Below are positions 1 through 7,902 of a stretch of 37,387 nt of DNA, in pieces. Source of the stretch: Spirochaetaceae bacterium (GTDB taxonomy: Bacteria; Spirochaetota; Spirochaetia; DSM-27196; PWMO01). Numbering within the stretch: position 1 is the first letter of the stretch; each line of letters begins with the position of its first letter. Below the pieces are notes generated by a model. It searched no databases. It worked only from the letters and a program-made list of their open reading frames with translations, and was not told the origin of the DNA. The stretch lies in NCBI GenBank assembly GCA_007693325.1, contig REDW01000058.1, forward strand, positions 1 to 37,387, written 5' to 3'. The position numbers were made by a program, and so were the translations under genes.

Positions 1-195
1 GCCGGTGCGGTGCAGTGCGGTTTCTGCATGACCGGGATGGCAGTCGCCACCGAGGCGCTGCTGCGGCAGAACCCGGCGCCGGACGAGCATCAGATTCGCA
101 CGGCAATCTCGGGCAATCTGTGCCGCTGCACCGGTTACGCGATGATAGTCGACGGCATCAAACGCGCTGCAATCAAAGGATCCGGCCTATGGTAA
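1..195 (+). CDS. 2Fe-2S subunit of a xanthine dehydrogenase/CO dehydrogenase-type molybdenum hydroxylase (C-terminal part)
   Basis: The reading frame enters from the left edge, so only the C-terminal 64 residues are visible. They carry the second cluster-binding part of the XdhC/CoxS family: QCGFCMTGM near the edge and CRCTGY about 30 residues later, the four cysteines of the [2Fe-2S]-binding helical domain. In this family the subunit passes electrons from the molybdopterin subunit to the FAD subunit. Its stop codon overlaps the start of the FAD subunit (ATGGTAA), so the two are translationally coupled. The substrate (xanthine, nicotinate, CO or other) cannot be told because the molybdopterin subunit is outside the window. 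Confidence 0.9.
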   Translation, partial: AGAVQCGFCMTGMAVATEALLRQNPAPDEHQIRTAISGNLCRCTGYAMIVDGIKRAAIKGSGLW

Positions 196-1046
196 CGTTC
201 CATCGACCCGTAGATCTGGCTGAAGCGCTGCAGGTACGTGCAGAAACCGGAGCGATCCCGCTTGCCGGCGGGACCGATCTGCTGGTGCGCCACCGCAACT
301 GGGCCGGCACGCTTCCCCGGATCGACAAGCCGGTAGTCTACGTTGGCCATCTGCAGGAGTTGCGCCGTATAGACATTTCCGGAAACGGTTCGGGGCCGCA
401 GATGACCATCGGCGCTTCGGTGACCTACAGCGAACTGCTCGATCACCCAACCACGCCGCAACTGCTGCGGGATTCAATTATCGAGTTGGCAGCCCCCGGC
501 TTGCGCAACGTAGCCACGCTGGCCGGCAACATCTGCAACGCCTCACCGGCGGCAGATGCCGCCTGCGCCCTGTATGCGCTGGACGCCGAGGTGGAACTGG
601 CCGGCCCCTCGGGAAGACGCCGTCTACCGATTGCCGAGTTCATCACCGGCCCCGGCAGAACCGTACTCAACAACGATGAATTGGTGACCGCTATCCACCT
701 GCCACCGGATAACAGCACGGTCAAGTACTACAAGAAAGTGGGTACCCGTCGTGCAAACGCGCTTTCCAAGCTGTCGCTATGCGCCTGTGCGCGTATCGTT
801 GACCGTACGGTTACCGACATCGGCATCGCGGTCGGCGCGGTAGCCCCCACTATTGTGCGAGACCGGGACATCGAGCAGCATCTCCAGAACACGGCGACTG
901 AGCAGGTTGCACTGCGCATACCGCAGGCACTTCAACAGTACGCCGAGCTGATCCGCCCGATAGATGATCAGCGCTCAACCGCCGAATACCGCAAGCACAC
1001 CGCGCTGGCGTTGATCGAGCAGTTTCTGACGCACGAGCTGCACTGA
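189..1046 (+). CDS. FAD-binding subunit of a molybdenum hydroxylase (XdhB/CoxM-like)
   Basis: 285 residues, the usual length for the separate FAD subunit of xanthine dehydrogenase/CO dehydrogenase-type enzymes. The FAD-binding motif AGGTD is at residues 26-30 and the second flavin-contact motif GNICNASPAAD lies near residue 115. The C-terminal third resembles the CoxM C-terminal domain. The subunit takes electrons from the 2Fe-2S subunit and passes them to NAD+ or another acceptor. I place the start at the ATG at 189, which overlaps the upstream stop; the open frame runs further upstream, but that part is a shadow of the 2Fe-2S gene. The next gene, a short-chain dehydrogenase, begins 27 bp downstream and may be in the same operon. 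Confidence 0.9.
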   Translation: MVTFHRPVDLAEALQVRAETGAIPLAGGTDLLVRHRNWAGTLPRIDKPVVYVGHLQELRRIDISGNGSGPQMTIGASVTYSELLDHPTTPQLLRDSIIELAAPGLRNVATLAGNICNASPAADAACALYALDAEVELAGPSGRRRLPIAEFITGPGRTVLNNDELVTAIHLPPDNSTVKYYKKVGTRRANALSKLSLCACARIVDRTVTDIGIAVGAVAPTIVRDRDIEQHLQNTATEQVALRIPQALQQYAELIRPIDDQRSTAEYRKHTALALIEQFLTHELH

Positions 1047-1073
1047 CCAGCGTGGCGTGAAGGCGGTTGCCCC

Positions 1074-1910
1074 GTGTACGATTTTCGCAACAAGACCGCA
1101 ATCGTCACCGGTGCATCCAGCGGCATCGGTCGTGCTACCGCCGCGCTGCTGGCAGCGCGTGGCGCACGAGTAATTGCCGCAGCGCGTAACGCCGTCGAGC
1201 TCGAGAGCGCGGCAGAGCACGCGCGTGCCGCCGGCGGTATAGTGATAGCACAGCCCACGGATGTAACAGATCCGCAGCAGTGCAGCACCCTGGTGCAGTA
1301 CGCCGTAGACCGCTTTGGCGGTGTGGACATTCTGATCAATAACGCCGGCATCTCTATGCGGGCGCTGGTGCTCGATAGCGAGATGGCAGTACTGCGCCGT
1401 GTCATGGAGGTCAATTTCTGGGGAACGGTCAACTGCACCAAGGCAGCTCTTCCGTTGCTGCTGGCGTCAAGCGGCGGAGTACTGGTCGGCATCTCATCGG
1501 TCGCCGGCTTTCACGGTCTGCCGGCGCGCTCGGGCTATTCGGCATCCAAGTTTGCAATGCACGGTTTCCTTGAGAGCATTCGCATCGAACACCTCAACGA
1601 CAGGCTTCACGTACTGCTGGTTGCACCCGGTTTTACGCGCTCGAACATCCGCCGGCACGCGCTGACCGCTGACGGCTTAGAGCAGGCCGAAACACCCAGA
1701 GACGAGGCACGTCTTATGTCTGCCGAGCGCGTAGCCGCGCACGTTCTCAGCGCGATCTACTGGAAGAAACGCAATCGGCTCATCTCATTCGAAACACAGC
1801 TTGTGGCTCTGATGCAGCGCATTCTACCACATTGGGTAGACCGCGCCATCTACAACAGCATGCTGCGCGAACCCGGCTCGCCACTGCAGCTCAGAAGCAA
1901 GCCGGACTAG
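1074..1910 (+). CDS. Short-chain dehydrogenase/reductase (SDR)
   Basis: 278-residue classical SDR. The cofactor motif TGASSGIG spans residues 12-19, NNAG 89-92, a catalytic Ser lies in the GISSVAG stretch near 141, and YSASK puts Tyr155 and Lys159 in the active site. The C-terminal extension (after residue about 230) is hydrophobic and aromatic, as in DHRS7/DltE-like SDRs that sit at membranes. The start is a GTG with a purine-rich AAGGCGG stretch upstream. It follows the molybdenum hydroxylase genes closely, so co-transcription is likely, but the substrate is unknown. A role in the same catabolic pathway is inference only. Confidence 0.85.
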   Translation: MYDFRNKTAIVTGASSGIGRATAALLAARGARVIAAARNAVELESAAEHARAAGGIVIAQPTDVTDPQQCSTLVQYAVDRFGGVDILINNAGISMRALVLDSEMAVLRRVMEVNFWGTVNCTKAALPLLLASSGGVLVGISSVAGFHGLPARSGYSASKFAMHGFLESIRIEHLNDRLHVLLVAPGFTRSNIRRHALTADGLEQAETPRDEARLMSAERVAAHVLSAIYWKKRNRLISFETQLVALMQRILPHWVDRAIYNSMLREPGSPLQLRSKPD

Positions 1911-1980
1911 GCCGCGGCGCGGTCTGCACGGGTGCGCGCCCCGCTGCAGCGCGCAGTGCACAGCGTGACGCCTCTGCATC

Positions 1981-2021
1981 GTACTTGAAAAATGGAAGAC
2001 TGTCTTCCATTTTTCAAGTAC
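1981..2021. repeat. 41-bp near-perfect palindrome
   Basis: Two 20-bp arms (1981-2000 and 2002-2021) are exact reverse complements around a single T at 2001. Each arm has a run of five A or T about 8 bp from the centre, so on either strand a GGAAGAC/GTCTTCC stem would be followed by ATTTTT. It sits 70 bp after the SDR stop and 60 bp before the leuA promoter. It could be a bidirectional terminator, an operator for a dimeric protein, or a palindromic repeat element. The stem is weak in GC for a terminator, so I leave the role open. Confidence 0.85.
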
Positions 2022-2082
2022 AATACGCAGGCAGTTCCGATGTCGTGTCGCAAGAGCTCGACCAAATAGTCTGCCTGCACTG

Positions 2083-2111
2083 TTGACACATAGTGAGTGA
2101 ATCCGTATTCT
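2083..2111 (+). promoter_or_regulatory. leuA leader promoter
   Basis: A consensus -35 TTGACA (2083-2088) is followed after exactly 17 bp by TATTCT (2106-2111). Transcription would begin near 2118-2119, at or one base before the GTG of the leader peptide. Confidence 0.8.
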
Positions 2112-2119
2112 TTGGGCCA

Positions 2120-2224
2120 GTGAAGCGTTCAACGTTGTCCTGCAATACCATCCTTCTCGGTCTTCTACTCGCTCTACCCGAGGTCTCGGACCACGAAGGA
2201 CTGGATTGGCGCGGTCGGCGTTGA
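2120..2224 (+). CDS. leuL: leuA leader peptide (leucine attenuation peptide)
   Basis: A 34-codon frame from GTG to TGA lies between the leuA promoter and a strong terminator hairpin. Codons 11-19 read ILLGLLLAL: six of nine are leucine, using CTT, CTC, CTT, CTA, CTC, CTA, a mixture with rare CTA codons as expected for a leucine sensor. Eight of 34 codons are leucine overall. The leucine codons overlap one arm (2151-2162) that can pair with 2189-2200, while 2194-2201 can pair with 2267-2274 inside the terminator. That is the classic stall-and-switch layout. There is no ribosome binding site; the predicted transcript starts at about the GTG, so translation would be leaderless. Recognised from layout and codons, not from a family match. 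Confidence 0.75.
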   Translation: MKRSTLSCNTILLGLLLALPEVSDHEGLDWRGRR

Positions 2225-2252
2225 GCTGACGGCTCGCCAAGAGCAGGCGAAA

Positions 2253-2290
2253 GCCCGCTGCCGAAGGTCCTTCGGTAGCGGGCTTTTTTT
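2253..2290 (+). terminator. Attenuator (intrinsic terminator) in front of leuA
   Basis: Two 15-base arms (2253-2267 and 2269-2283) form a GC-rich stem with one G-T pair and a one-base centre, followed by seven T (2284-2290). It stands 28 bp after the leader peptide stop and 32 bp before leuA. The 5' flank at 2194-2201 (CGAAGGAC) is an exact complement of 2267-2274 (GTCCTTCG), so an antiterminator can form instead. Confidence 0.88.
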
Positions 2291-2321
2291 GTTGTGGCAG
2301 CAGAGATCAAGGAGGAGTAAG

Positions 2322-3983
2322 ATGCCAAAGTACACCCCGTTCAAGACCGTGGATTTGCCGGACCGTACATGGCCGGACAAGGTAATCGACAAAGCCCCGA
2401 TGTGGTGCAGTGTCGATTTGCGTGACGGCAACCAGGCACTCGCAGTGCCGATGGGCGTTAGAGAGAAGCTCGAGATGTTCGAACTGCTGGTTGAAGTCGG
2501 CTTCAAGGAGATCGAAGTTGGGTTTCCTTCGGCCTCGCAGATAGACTTCGACTTCGTGCGCAAGCTGGTTGACGAGGATCGCATACCCGATGACGTTTAC
2601 ATCCAGGTGCTGACCCAATCCCGTGAACCGCTGATCCGCCGCACGTTTGAGAGCGTCAGAGGCGCCAGGAACGTGATTATCCATCTCTACAACTCTACCT
2701 CTGCGCTACAGCGAAAGATCACCTTCAACCTCGGCAAGCAGGAAATAAAGCAGATCGCCGTAGACGGCGCCACGCTGGTCAAGTCGCTGGTGCCGACTCT
2801 GGAAGGCTCCAATGTACGCTTCGAATACTCCCCGGAGAGCTTCTCGGATACCGAAACCGACTACGCACTGGAGGTCTGCGAAGCAGTAATGGAGATCTGG
2901 GATCCGACACCGCAGAACAAGATCATCCTCAATCTTCCCGATACCGTCGAGTGGATCCCTGCTCACAAGCACGCAGACCAGATTGAGTGGTTCTGCCGCA
3001 ATATGAAGCGCCGCGACCTTGCGACAATAAGCCTGCACACCCACAATGACCGCGGGACCGGTGTGGCTGCGTGCGAAATGGGCATAATGGCCGGTGCCGA
3101 CCGCGTCGAGGGTACGCTGTTCGGTAACGGTGAGCGCACCGGAAACCTCGATATTGTCATTGTGGCGTGCAACCGAATAGCCGACGGCGTAGATCCCGGT
3201 CTCGACCTGCACAACGTCCCGCGCCTGCGCAGTATCTACGAGCGCTGCACGCGCATGAGCGTTCCTCCACGCCAGCCCTACGCCGGAGAACTGGTCTTTA
3301 CCGCTTTCTCGGGATCTCATCAGGATGCGATCAAGAAAGGCATGGATCGCCGCGATGACGACACCGCACCGGATGCAGCGTGGGAAGTACCGTATCTGCT
3401 GATAGACCCGCGCGATATCGGCCGCACCTACGAATCAATTGTGCGTATAAACAGCCAGAGCGGCAAGGGCGGCGTGGCGTATGTGATGTCGCGCGATTAC
3501 GGCTTTGAGATGCCCAAGTCGATGCATCCGGATATGGGAACGGTGGTCAATCGCATTGCCGACGAGCTCGGGCGCGAGCTGACCACCACCGAAATCTACG
3601 AAGTGTTCAACCGTGAGTTCCTGCAGATCAACAAGCCGCTGGAGGTACAACGGACGATATTCAACTATATGGAGAACGAGGAACGCAGCCTGAGCTGCCG
3701 GGCGACGGTACGCTACTCAGGTACCGACCACATTATCGAAGGTGTCGGCAACGGACCGATCAGCGCGTTTGTGCACGCGATGCAAGGGCAGAACTGGAGA
3801 ACCTTTCGACTGACCGATTTCCATGAGCACGCTATCGGGCAGGGCGCAGAGACCGAAGCGGTTGCCTACGTACAGATCGAATTGACCGATGGCCGCCGTT
3901 TCTGGGGCGCCGGAGTAGACACCAACATCGATCTGGCCGGCACCAAGGCGCTGGTCAGCGCCTACAACCGCGCACATCGCTGA
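2322..3983 (+). CDS. leuA: 2-isopropylmalate synthase (long LeuA2 type)
   Basis: 553 residues, matching the long form of isopropylmalate synthase, which condenses acetyl-CoA with 2-oxoisovalerate in the first committed step of leucine synthesis. The N-terminal TIM barrel has the RDGNQAL motif at 34-40, with the metal-binding Asp, and the HTHNDRGTG metal site near 239. The C-terminal third is the LeuA dimer/allosteric domain that binds leucine. The ATG at 2322 has an AAGGAGGAG ribosome binding site 8 bases upstream; the frame opens earlier at 2289, but that would start inside the terminator T-run. It stands alone, without leuB or leuCD. Expression is probably set by the attenuator and feedback by leucine. 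Confidence 0.95.
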   Translation: MPKYTPFKTVDLPDRTWPDKVIDKAPMWCSVDLRDGNQALAVPMGVREKLEMFELLVEVGFKEIEVGFPSASQIDFDFVRKLVDEDRIPDDVYIQVLTQSREPLIRRTFESVRGARNVIIHLYNSTSALQRKITFNLGKQEIKQIAVDGATLVKSLVPTLEGSNVRFEYSPESFSDTETDYALEVCEAVMEIWDPTPQNKIILNLPDTVEWIPAHKHADQIEWFCRNMKRRDLATISLHTHNDRGTGVAACEMGIMAGADRVEGTLFGNGERTGNLDIVIVACNRIADGVDPGLDLHNVPRLRSIYERCTRMSVPPRQPYAGELVFTAFSGSHQDAIKKGMDRRDDDTAPDAAWEVPYLLIDPRDIGRTYESIVRINSQSGKGGVAYVMSRDYGFEMPKSMHPDMGTVVNRIADELGRELTTTEIYEVFNREFLQINKPLEVQRTIFNYMENEERSLSCRATVRYSGTDHIIEGVGNGPISAFVHAMQGQNWRTFRLTDFHEHAIGQGAETEAVAYVQIELTDGRRFWGAGVDTNIDLAGTKALVSAYNRAHR

Positions 3984-3996
3984 AGCCCGCACACGC

Positions 3997-4043
3997 CCTG
4001 CCGCCGTTGCGCCCCGCGGAGCGTAGCGGCGCGCAACGGCAGG
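3997..4043 (+). terminator. GC-rich hairpin after leuA
   Basis: Arms 3997-4012 and 4031-4043 pair (CCTGCCG/TTGCGC with GCGCAACGGCAGG, three-base bulge), with an inner CCGC/GCGG stem. No T-run follows, so it may be a rho-independent-like pause or simply stabilise the leuA 3' end. Confidence 0.45.
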
Positions 4044-4086
4044 CGCCGCCCGGGCCAAAGTATTTGGCTCGCCCAACAAATTTTGC

Positions 4087-4116
4087 TTGACACTAAACTG
4101 TACGTCGTGCTATACC
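4087..4116 (+). promoter_or_regulatory. Promoter of the iron transport operon
   Basis: TTGACA (4087-4092), an 18-bp spacer, then TATACC (4111-4116). The expected start site falls near 4123, at the edge of a palindrome that may be an operator. Confidence 0.65.
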
Positions 4117-4122
4117 TTTGCT

Positions 4123-4138
4123 GATTACTATGGTAATC
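4123..4138. promoter_or_regulatory. Candidate DtxR-family operator
   Basis: GATTAC-TATG-GTAATC is a perfect 6+4+6 inverted repeat placed directly over the predicted transcription start of the iron transporter. A DtxR-type repressor is encoded as the fourth gene of the same operon, so autoregulation through this site is the simplest reading. The site is inferred from symmetry and position; it does not exactly match a published consensus I can recall. Confidence 0.5.
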
Positions 4139-4176
4139 TAATTCTGCGTATACCTGCACCTGCTGGAGGACCCGAT

Positions 4177-5193
4177 ATGCTTTCTATCTCTCGACGAATA
4201 GTATGCGTTGCGATACTCGCTTCGCTTACCGTCGCCGCGTTTGGCGCCGCAAGCGCCGAGGTCGAAGAAATAACACTCTACTCGGGACGCGGCGAATCGC
4301 TGGTTGACCCGCTGATTCGCCGATTTGAGAGCGAGTCCGGTATCCGTGTTCGTGTTCGGTACGCGGGAACAGCAGAACTGGCGGTTCTACTAGCCGAGGA
4401 GGGCGAACGCACGCCCGCCGACCTGTTCTGGGGCCAGGATGCCGGCGCTCTTGGATCGCTGGCTGCGGCGGGACTGCTGGCCGAATTGCCCGCGCAGCTT
4501 GTTGACGGCATCCCGGATATCTACGTCAGCACCACCGGTCAGTGGGTTGCAACCAGCGGACGCGCACGGGTGCTGGCCTACTCGCCGCAGCGAGTCTCCG
4601 CCGAAGAGCAGCCCGCAAGCGTCTTTGACCTGACCGAACCACGCTACCGTTCGCGGGTCGGATGGGCTCCCACCAACGGTTCGTTTCAAGCCTTCGTCAC
4701 CGCCATGCGCGTGGCATACGGCGAAGAGCTGACCTTGCAGTGGCTGCGCGATATGCGCGCCAATGACACTCAGGTCTACCGTAACAATACCGCGCTGGTA
4801 GAAGCGATTGCCGCCGGAGAAATAGACTTTACCATCACCAATAACTACTACCTGCTGCGCTTCCTGGCAAACGAGCCGGACTATCCGGTCCAGCAGCGCT
4901 TCTTCGATGACCGTGATATCGGCAATCTGGTCAACGTCGCGAGCGTTGGCGTATTGCGATCGAGCAACCGTTTTGATGCAGCGGTGCAGTTTGTGGAATT
5001 CCTGCTCTCGCCGGAGGCACAGCAATACTTCACCGACACGGTCAATGAGTATCCGGTTATCGCCGAGGTGCCGCCAAACGCCGCACTGGAGAGCTTTCAG
5101 CGGCTGCTCTCGGCCAGTCCGCGTATCGACCTCGATTCGCTGGAGGACCTGCAGGGAACACTCGAGCTGCTGCGGCAATCCGGCGCGCTGTAG
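4177..5193 (+). CDS. Iron(III) ABC transporter, periplasmic binding protein (FbpA/FutA-like)
   Basis: 338-residue extracytoplasmic binding protein of the iron(III)/thiamine family. A Sec signal peptide ends at AAFGAASA (residue about 27). The mature part starts with EEITLYSGRGE, the usual first strand of FbpA-type proteins. Adjacent tyrosines 224-225 in NNYYLLR match the ferric-ion tyrosine pair of FbpA. The ATG at 4177 has GGAGG 7 bases upstream; the frame is open from 4087, but that lies in the promoter. Downstream are the fused permease, the ATPase and a metal-dependent repressor, all pointing to iron as substrate. Thiamine or 2-aminoethylphosphonate binding is the alternative within the family, less likely given the Tyr pair. 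Confidence 0.85.
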   Translation: MLSISRRIVCVAILASLTVAAFGAASAEVEEITLYSGRGESLVDPLIRRFESESGIRVRVRYAGTAELAVLLAEEGERTPADLFWGQDAGALGSLAAAGLLAELPAQLVDGIPDIYVSTTGQWVATSGRARVLAYSPQRVSAEEQPASVFDLTEPRYRSRVGWAPTNGSFQAFVTAMRVAYGEELTLQWLRDMRANDTQVYRNNTALVEAIAAGEIDFTITNNYYLLRFLANEPDYPVQQRFFDDRDIGNLVNVASVGVLRSSNRFDAAVQFVEFLLSPEAQQYFTDTVNEYPVIAEVPPNAALESFQRLLSASPRIDLDSLEDLQGTLELLRQSGAL

Positions 5194-5222
5194 TTGCGCT
5201 AGTATTGAGGTTGTAACAGTAC

Positions 5223-6833
5223 GTGAGCCAAACGCTTCCGCAATCAACGCCGGCGCCGCAAGCTGCTCTATCGGCTCGACGCGCACCGCCGCCGTGGTAT
5301 CTTCTGATTGCCCCGGCTGCGGTTGCGGTTTCTATGCTGCTGCCACTGGCCTACCTGGTAATACGAGCAGCCGAGGCAGACCCTGAGCAACTGGCGTCAC
5401 TGATCTTCCGCACCCGCAATCTGGTGCTGCTGCGCAACACCGTGCTGCTTACCATCGGTGTTGTTGCGGCCACCACCGTGGTGGCGGTGCCGTTAGCCTG
5501 GCTGGTTGTGCGCACCGACATCCCCGCACGACGCGCAATAACCCTGTTGAGCGTGCTGCCACTGTCGGTTCCGGGCTACGTAATGGCGTTCGCATTGCTG
5601 GGACTGGGCGGCAACTATGGATTCATGGCGCGGGTATTCAATATCTCGATCCCGCGGCCGTCGGGCTACTGGGGCGCACTGGTAGCTCTGTCCCTCTACT
5701 GCTTTCCCTACGTGTTCCTCAACGTCCGCGCGTCTCTTTCGGGGCTCGACGCCAGCCTGGAAGAGAGCGCGCGCAGCATGGGCCACGGACCGGCGCGCGT
5801 AGTACTGCGCGTAATTCTGCCGCACCTCAGGCCGGCGCTGTTCGCCGGCTGGCTGATTGTTGCCATCTACGTCCTGGGAGACTTTGGAGCAATTGCGCTT
5901 ATGCGCTACGAGGTTTTCAGCTACGCGATCTACTCCCAGTACGCGGGGGCTTTTGACCGGGTCTACGCGGCGTGGCTTTCGCTGATGCTGCTGGCACTGG
6001 CTCTGATTCCGGTTGTCATGGAGGGGCGCCTGCTGGCCCGCGCCCGCTTCGCGCGCACGGGAACCGGCGTTGCCCGCCGCATCCGCAGAACCGCGCTGGG
6101 AGTGTGGCGTTTGCCGGCGCTGCTGTTTGCGGCCCTGGCGTTTGCCGCGTCTATCGGGCTGCCGTTCGGCATGCTCGGCTACTGGTTGAGCCTGAGTTCG
6201 CCGTGGGCAGAGCTGCCACGGGTTGGGCGCGCGTTCCTGTTCTCCGCCGGCGCCGCGGCGCCGGCGGCACTGGCCGCGGTCTTCATTGCCGTACCGCTTG
6301 CCTATCTGCGCGTGCGTTACCCCTCAGCGCTGTCACGAGCCACCGAGCGCATCGTCTATGTAGGTTACGCTCTGCCACCGCTGGCGCTGGCGCTGGCGAT
6401 GGTGTTCTTCTCACTGCGTGCCGCGCGTCCACTCTACCAGAGCCTTCCCCTGCTGGTAGCGGCCTACGTGATAAGCTTCCTGGCGCTGGCAACCGGCCCG
6501 ATCCGTGCCGCGCTGCTGCAGGCACCGCGACGGCTGGAGGAGGCCGCTCGGTCGCTCGGTCTCTCACCGCTTGCCGCTTTCACGCGCACGGTAGTACCGT
6601 TACTGCGGCGTGGGATGCTGGCATCGATGGTGCTGGTATTTGTGATTGCGATGAAGGAGCTGCCGATCACCTTCCTGCTGGCTCCGACCGGCTACACAAC
6701 CCTGTCGGTTGCCGTATTCAGCCGTACCTCGGAGGCTTTGCTGGCCGAGGCCGCTCCGTACGCAGCGGCGATCGTGCTGTTTTCGAGTCTGTTTGTCGGT
6801 CTGCTGTTGCGCTACGAAGGGCGAGGAGAGTGA
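5223..6833 (+). CDS. Iron(III) ABC transporter permease, fused two-domain type (FbpB-like)
   Basis: 536 residues with two tandem permease halves, about twelve membrane segments. Each half has the cytoplasmic EAA loop that docks with the ATPase: EESARSMGHG starting near residue 180 and EEAARSLGLS near residue 439. This duplicated form is normal for FbpB/HitB iron permeases. The start is GTG at 5223, 29 bp after the binding protein stop, with a modest GAGG upstream. It is followed 4 bp later by the ATPase gene. It would carry ferric iron delivered by the binding protein across the inner membrane. Confidence 0.88.
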   Translation: MSQTLPQSTPAPQAALSARRAPPPWYLLIAPAAVAVSMLLPLAYLVIRAAEADPEQLASLIFRTRNLVLLRNTVLLTIGVVAATTVVAVPLAWLVVRTDIPARRAITLLSVLPLSVPGYVMAFALLGLGGNYGFMARVFNISIPRPSGYWGALVALSLYCFPYVFLNVRASLSGLDASLEESARSMGHGPARVVLRVILPHLRPALFAGWLIVAIYVLGDFGAIALMRYEVFSYAIYSQYAGAFDRVYAAWLSLMLLALALIPVVMEGRLLARARFARTGTGVARRIRRTALGVWRLPALLFAALAFAASIGLPFGMLGYWLSLSSPWAELPRVGRAFLFSAGAAAPAALAAVFIAVPLAYLRVRYPSALSRATERIVYVGYALPPLALALAMVFFSLRAARPLYQSLPLLVAAYVISFLALATGPIRAALLQAPRRLEEAARSLGLSPLAAFTRTVVPLLRRGMLASMVLVFVIAMKELPITFLLAPTGYTTLSVAVFSRTSEALLAEAAPYAAAIVLFSSLFVGLLLRYEGRGE

Positions 6834-6837
6834 AACC

Positions 6838-7902
6838 GTGCACGTACTAGAGGTAAAACTGGTCACCAAACGATTCAACGATCACGGCCGGCCTGCGGTT
6901 GATGCGGTAAGCTTCCGCGTCGAGCCCGGCGAGATCTTCGGCTTGCTCGGCCCCAGTGGCTGTGGCAAGACCACCACGTTGCGCATCATTGCCGGATTTG
7001 AGCGCCCCGATGGGGGAATTGTTGCTATTCGTGGGCGCAACGTCACCGGCCTGCCACCAGAGAAGCGTAAAGTCGGCTTTGTATTCCAGGACTACGCGTT
7101 ATTCCCGCATCTATCGGTAATCCGCAACGTGATGTTTGCGATGCGCTCGGTTGGTGCGGCGCAGCGCGAACAGTACGCCCGAGCGTTTCTGTGCATGGTT
7201 GGGCTGACCGATGTCGATCATCGCATGCCCGACCAGCTTTCCGGCGGCCAGCAGCAGCGCGTCGCGCTGGCCAGAGCGCTCGCCGCACAGCCGCAGCTTC
7301 TGCTGATGGATGAACCGTTCTCCAACCTGGATGCCGGCCTGCGCGACGTCACCCGACGCGAGGTCCGCTCGCTACTCAAGGCACAGGGGCTCAACGCGAT
7401 ACTGGTCACCCACGATCAGGAGGAGGCGTTGTCGTTCTGTGACCGCCTGGCGGTCATGAACCAGGGGCGCATTGAACAGGTGGGAACCCCCGAAGAAGTC
7501 TATCACCATCCGGGAACGCCCTTCGTTGCCCAGTTCCTCGGCCGCGCCAACCTTCTGTCCGGCACCGCCAACGGCGACTCCGCCCACACCGAGCTCGGAG
7601 AAATTGCCATCCGCCCGTGCGTCAGCGGCCAGGTTCTGCTGTCGTTGCGGCCGGAGCACCTGAGCCTGGTTGCCACGGACAGAGCAGAGGGTTCCGGCGA
7701 GATAACCGCGCGTGAATTCCGTGGTCACGATGTGACATATAGGGTACAATACGCGGGAAAGGCGTATATTGCGCACACCGAGTATACGCACTCCTTTTTC
7801 CCCGGCCAGCTGGTGCATCTGGTACCGCGTGAGCCAGCGGTGGTGTTGCGCAACACATCGGCGCCGCTACAGACGGAGGAAACCGATAGTGACCAAAACT
7901 GA
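6838..7902 (+). CDS. Iron(III) ABC transporter ATPase (FbpC-like)
   Basis: 354-residue ABC ATPase. Walker A GPSGCGKTT is at 38-46, the Q-loop is in VFQDYALFPH, the signature LSGGQQQR begins at 134, and Walker B LLLMDEP follows near 155 with an H-loop VTHDQEEA. The C-terminal 110 residues form a TOBE-type regulatory domain (SLRPEHL). I take GTG 6838, 4 bp after the permease stop with GAGGAGAG upstream; the frame opens earlier inside the permease gene. It powers import together with the two preceding genes. Its last codons overlap the start of the repressor gene. Confidence 0.88.
   Translation: MHVLEVKLVTKRFNDHGRPAVDAVSFRVEPGEIFGLLGPSGCGKTTTLRIIAGFERPDGGIVAIRGRNVTGLPPEKRKVGFVFQDYALFPHLSVIRNVMFAMRSVGAAQREQYARAFLCMVGLTDVDHRMPDQLSGGQQQRVALARALAAQPQLLLMDEPFSNLDAGLRDVTRREVRSLLKAQGLNAILVTHDQEEALSFCDRLAVMNQGRIEQVGTPEEVYHHPGTPFVAQFLGRANLLSGTANGDSAHTELGEIAIRPCVSGQVLLSLRPEHLSLVATDRAEGSGEITAREFRGHDVTYRVQYAGKAYIAHTEYTHSFFPGQLVHLVPREPAVVLRNTSAPLQTEETDSDQN

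Noticed and set aside
15-188. Upstream part of the FAD-subunit frame
   Set aside because: It is out of frame with the clearly coding 2Fe-2S subunit that occupies the same bases.
2118-2290. T-box riboswitch upstream of leuA
   Set aside because: No AGGGTGGNACCGCG T-box sequence or specifier stem; the leucine-rich frame and three-way pairing explain the region better.
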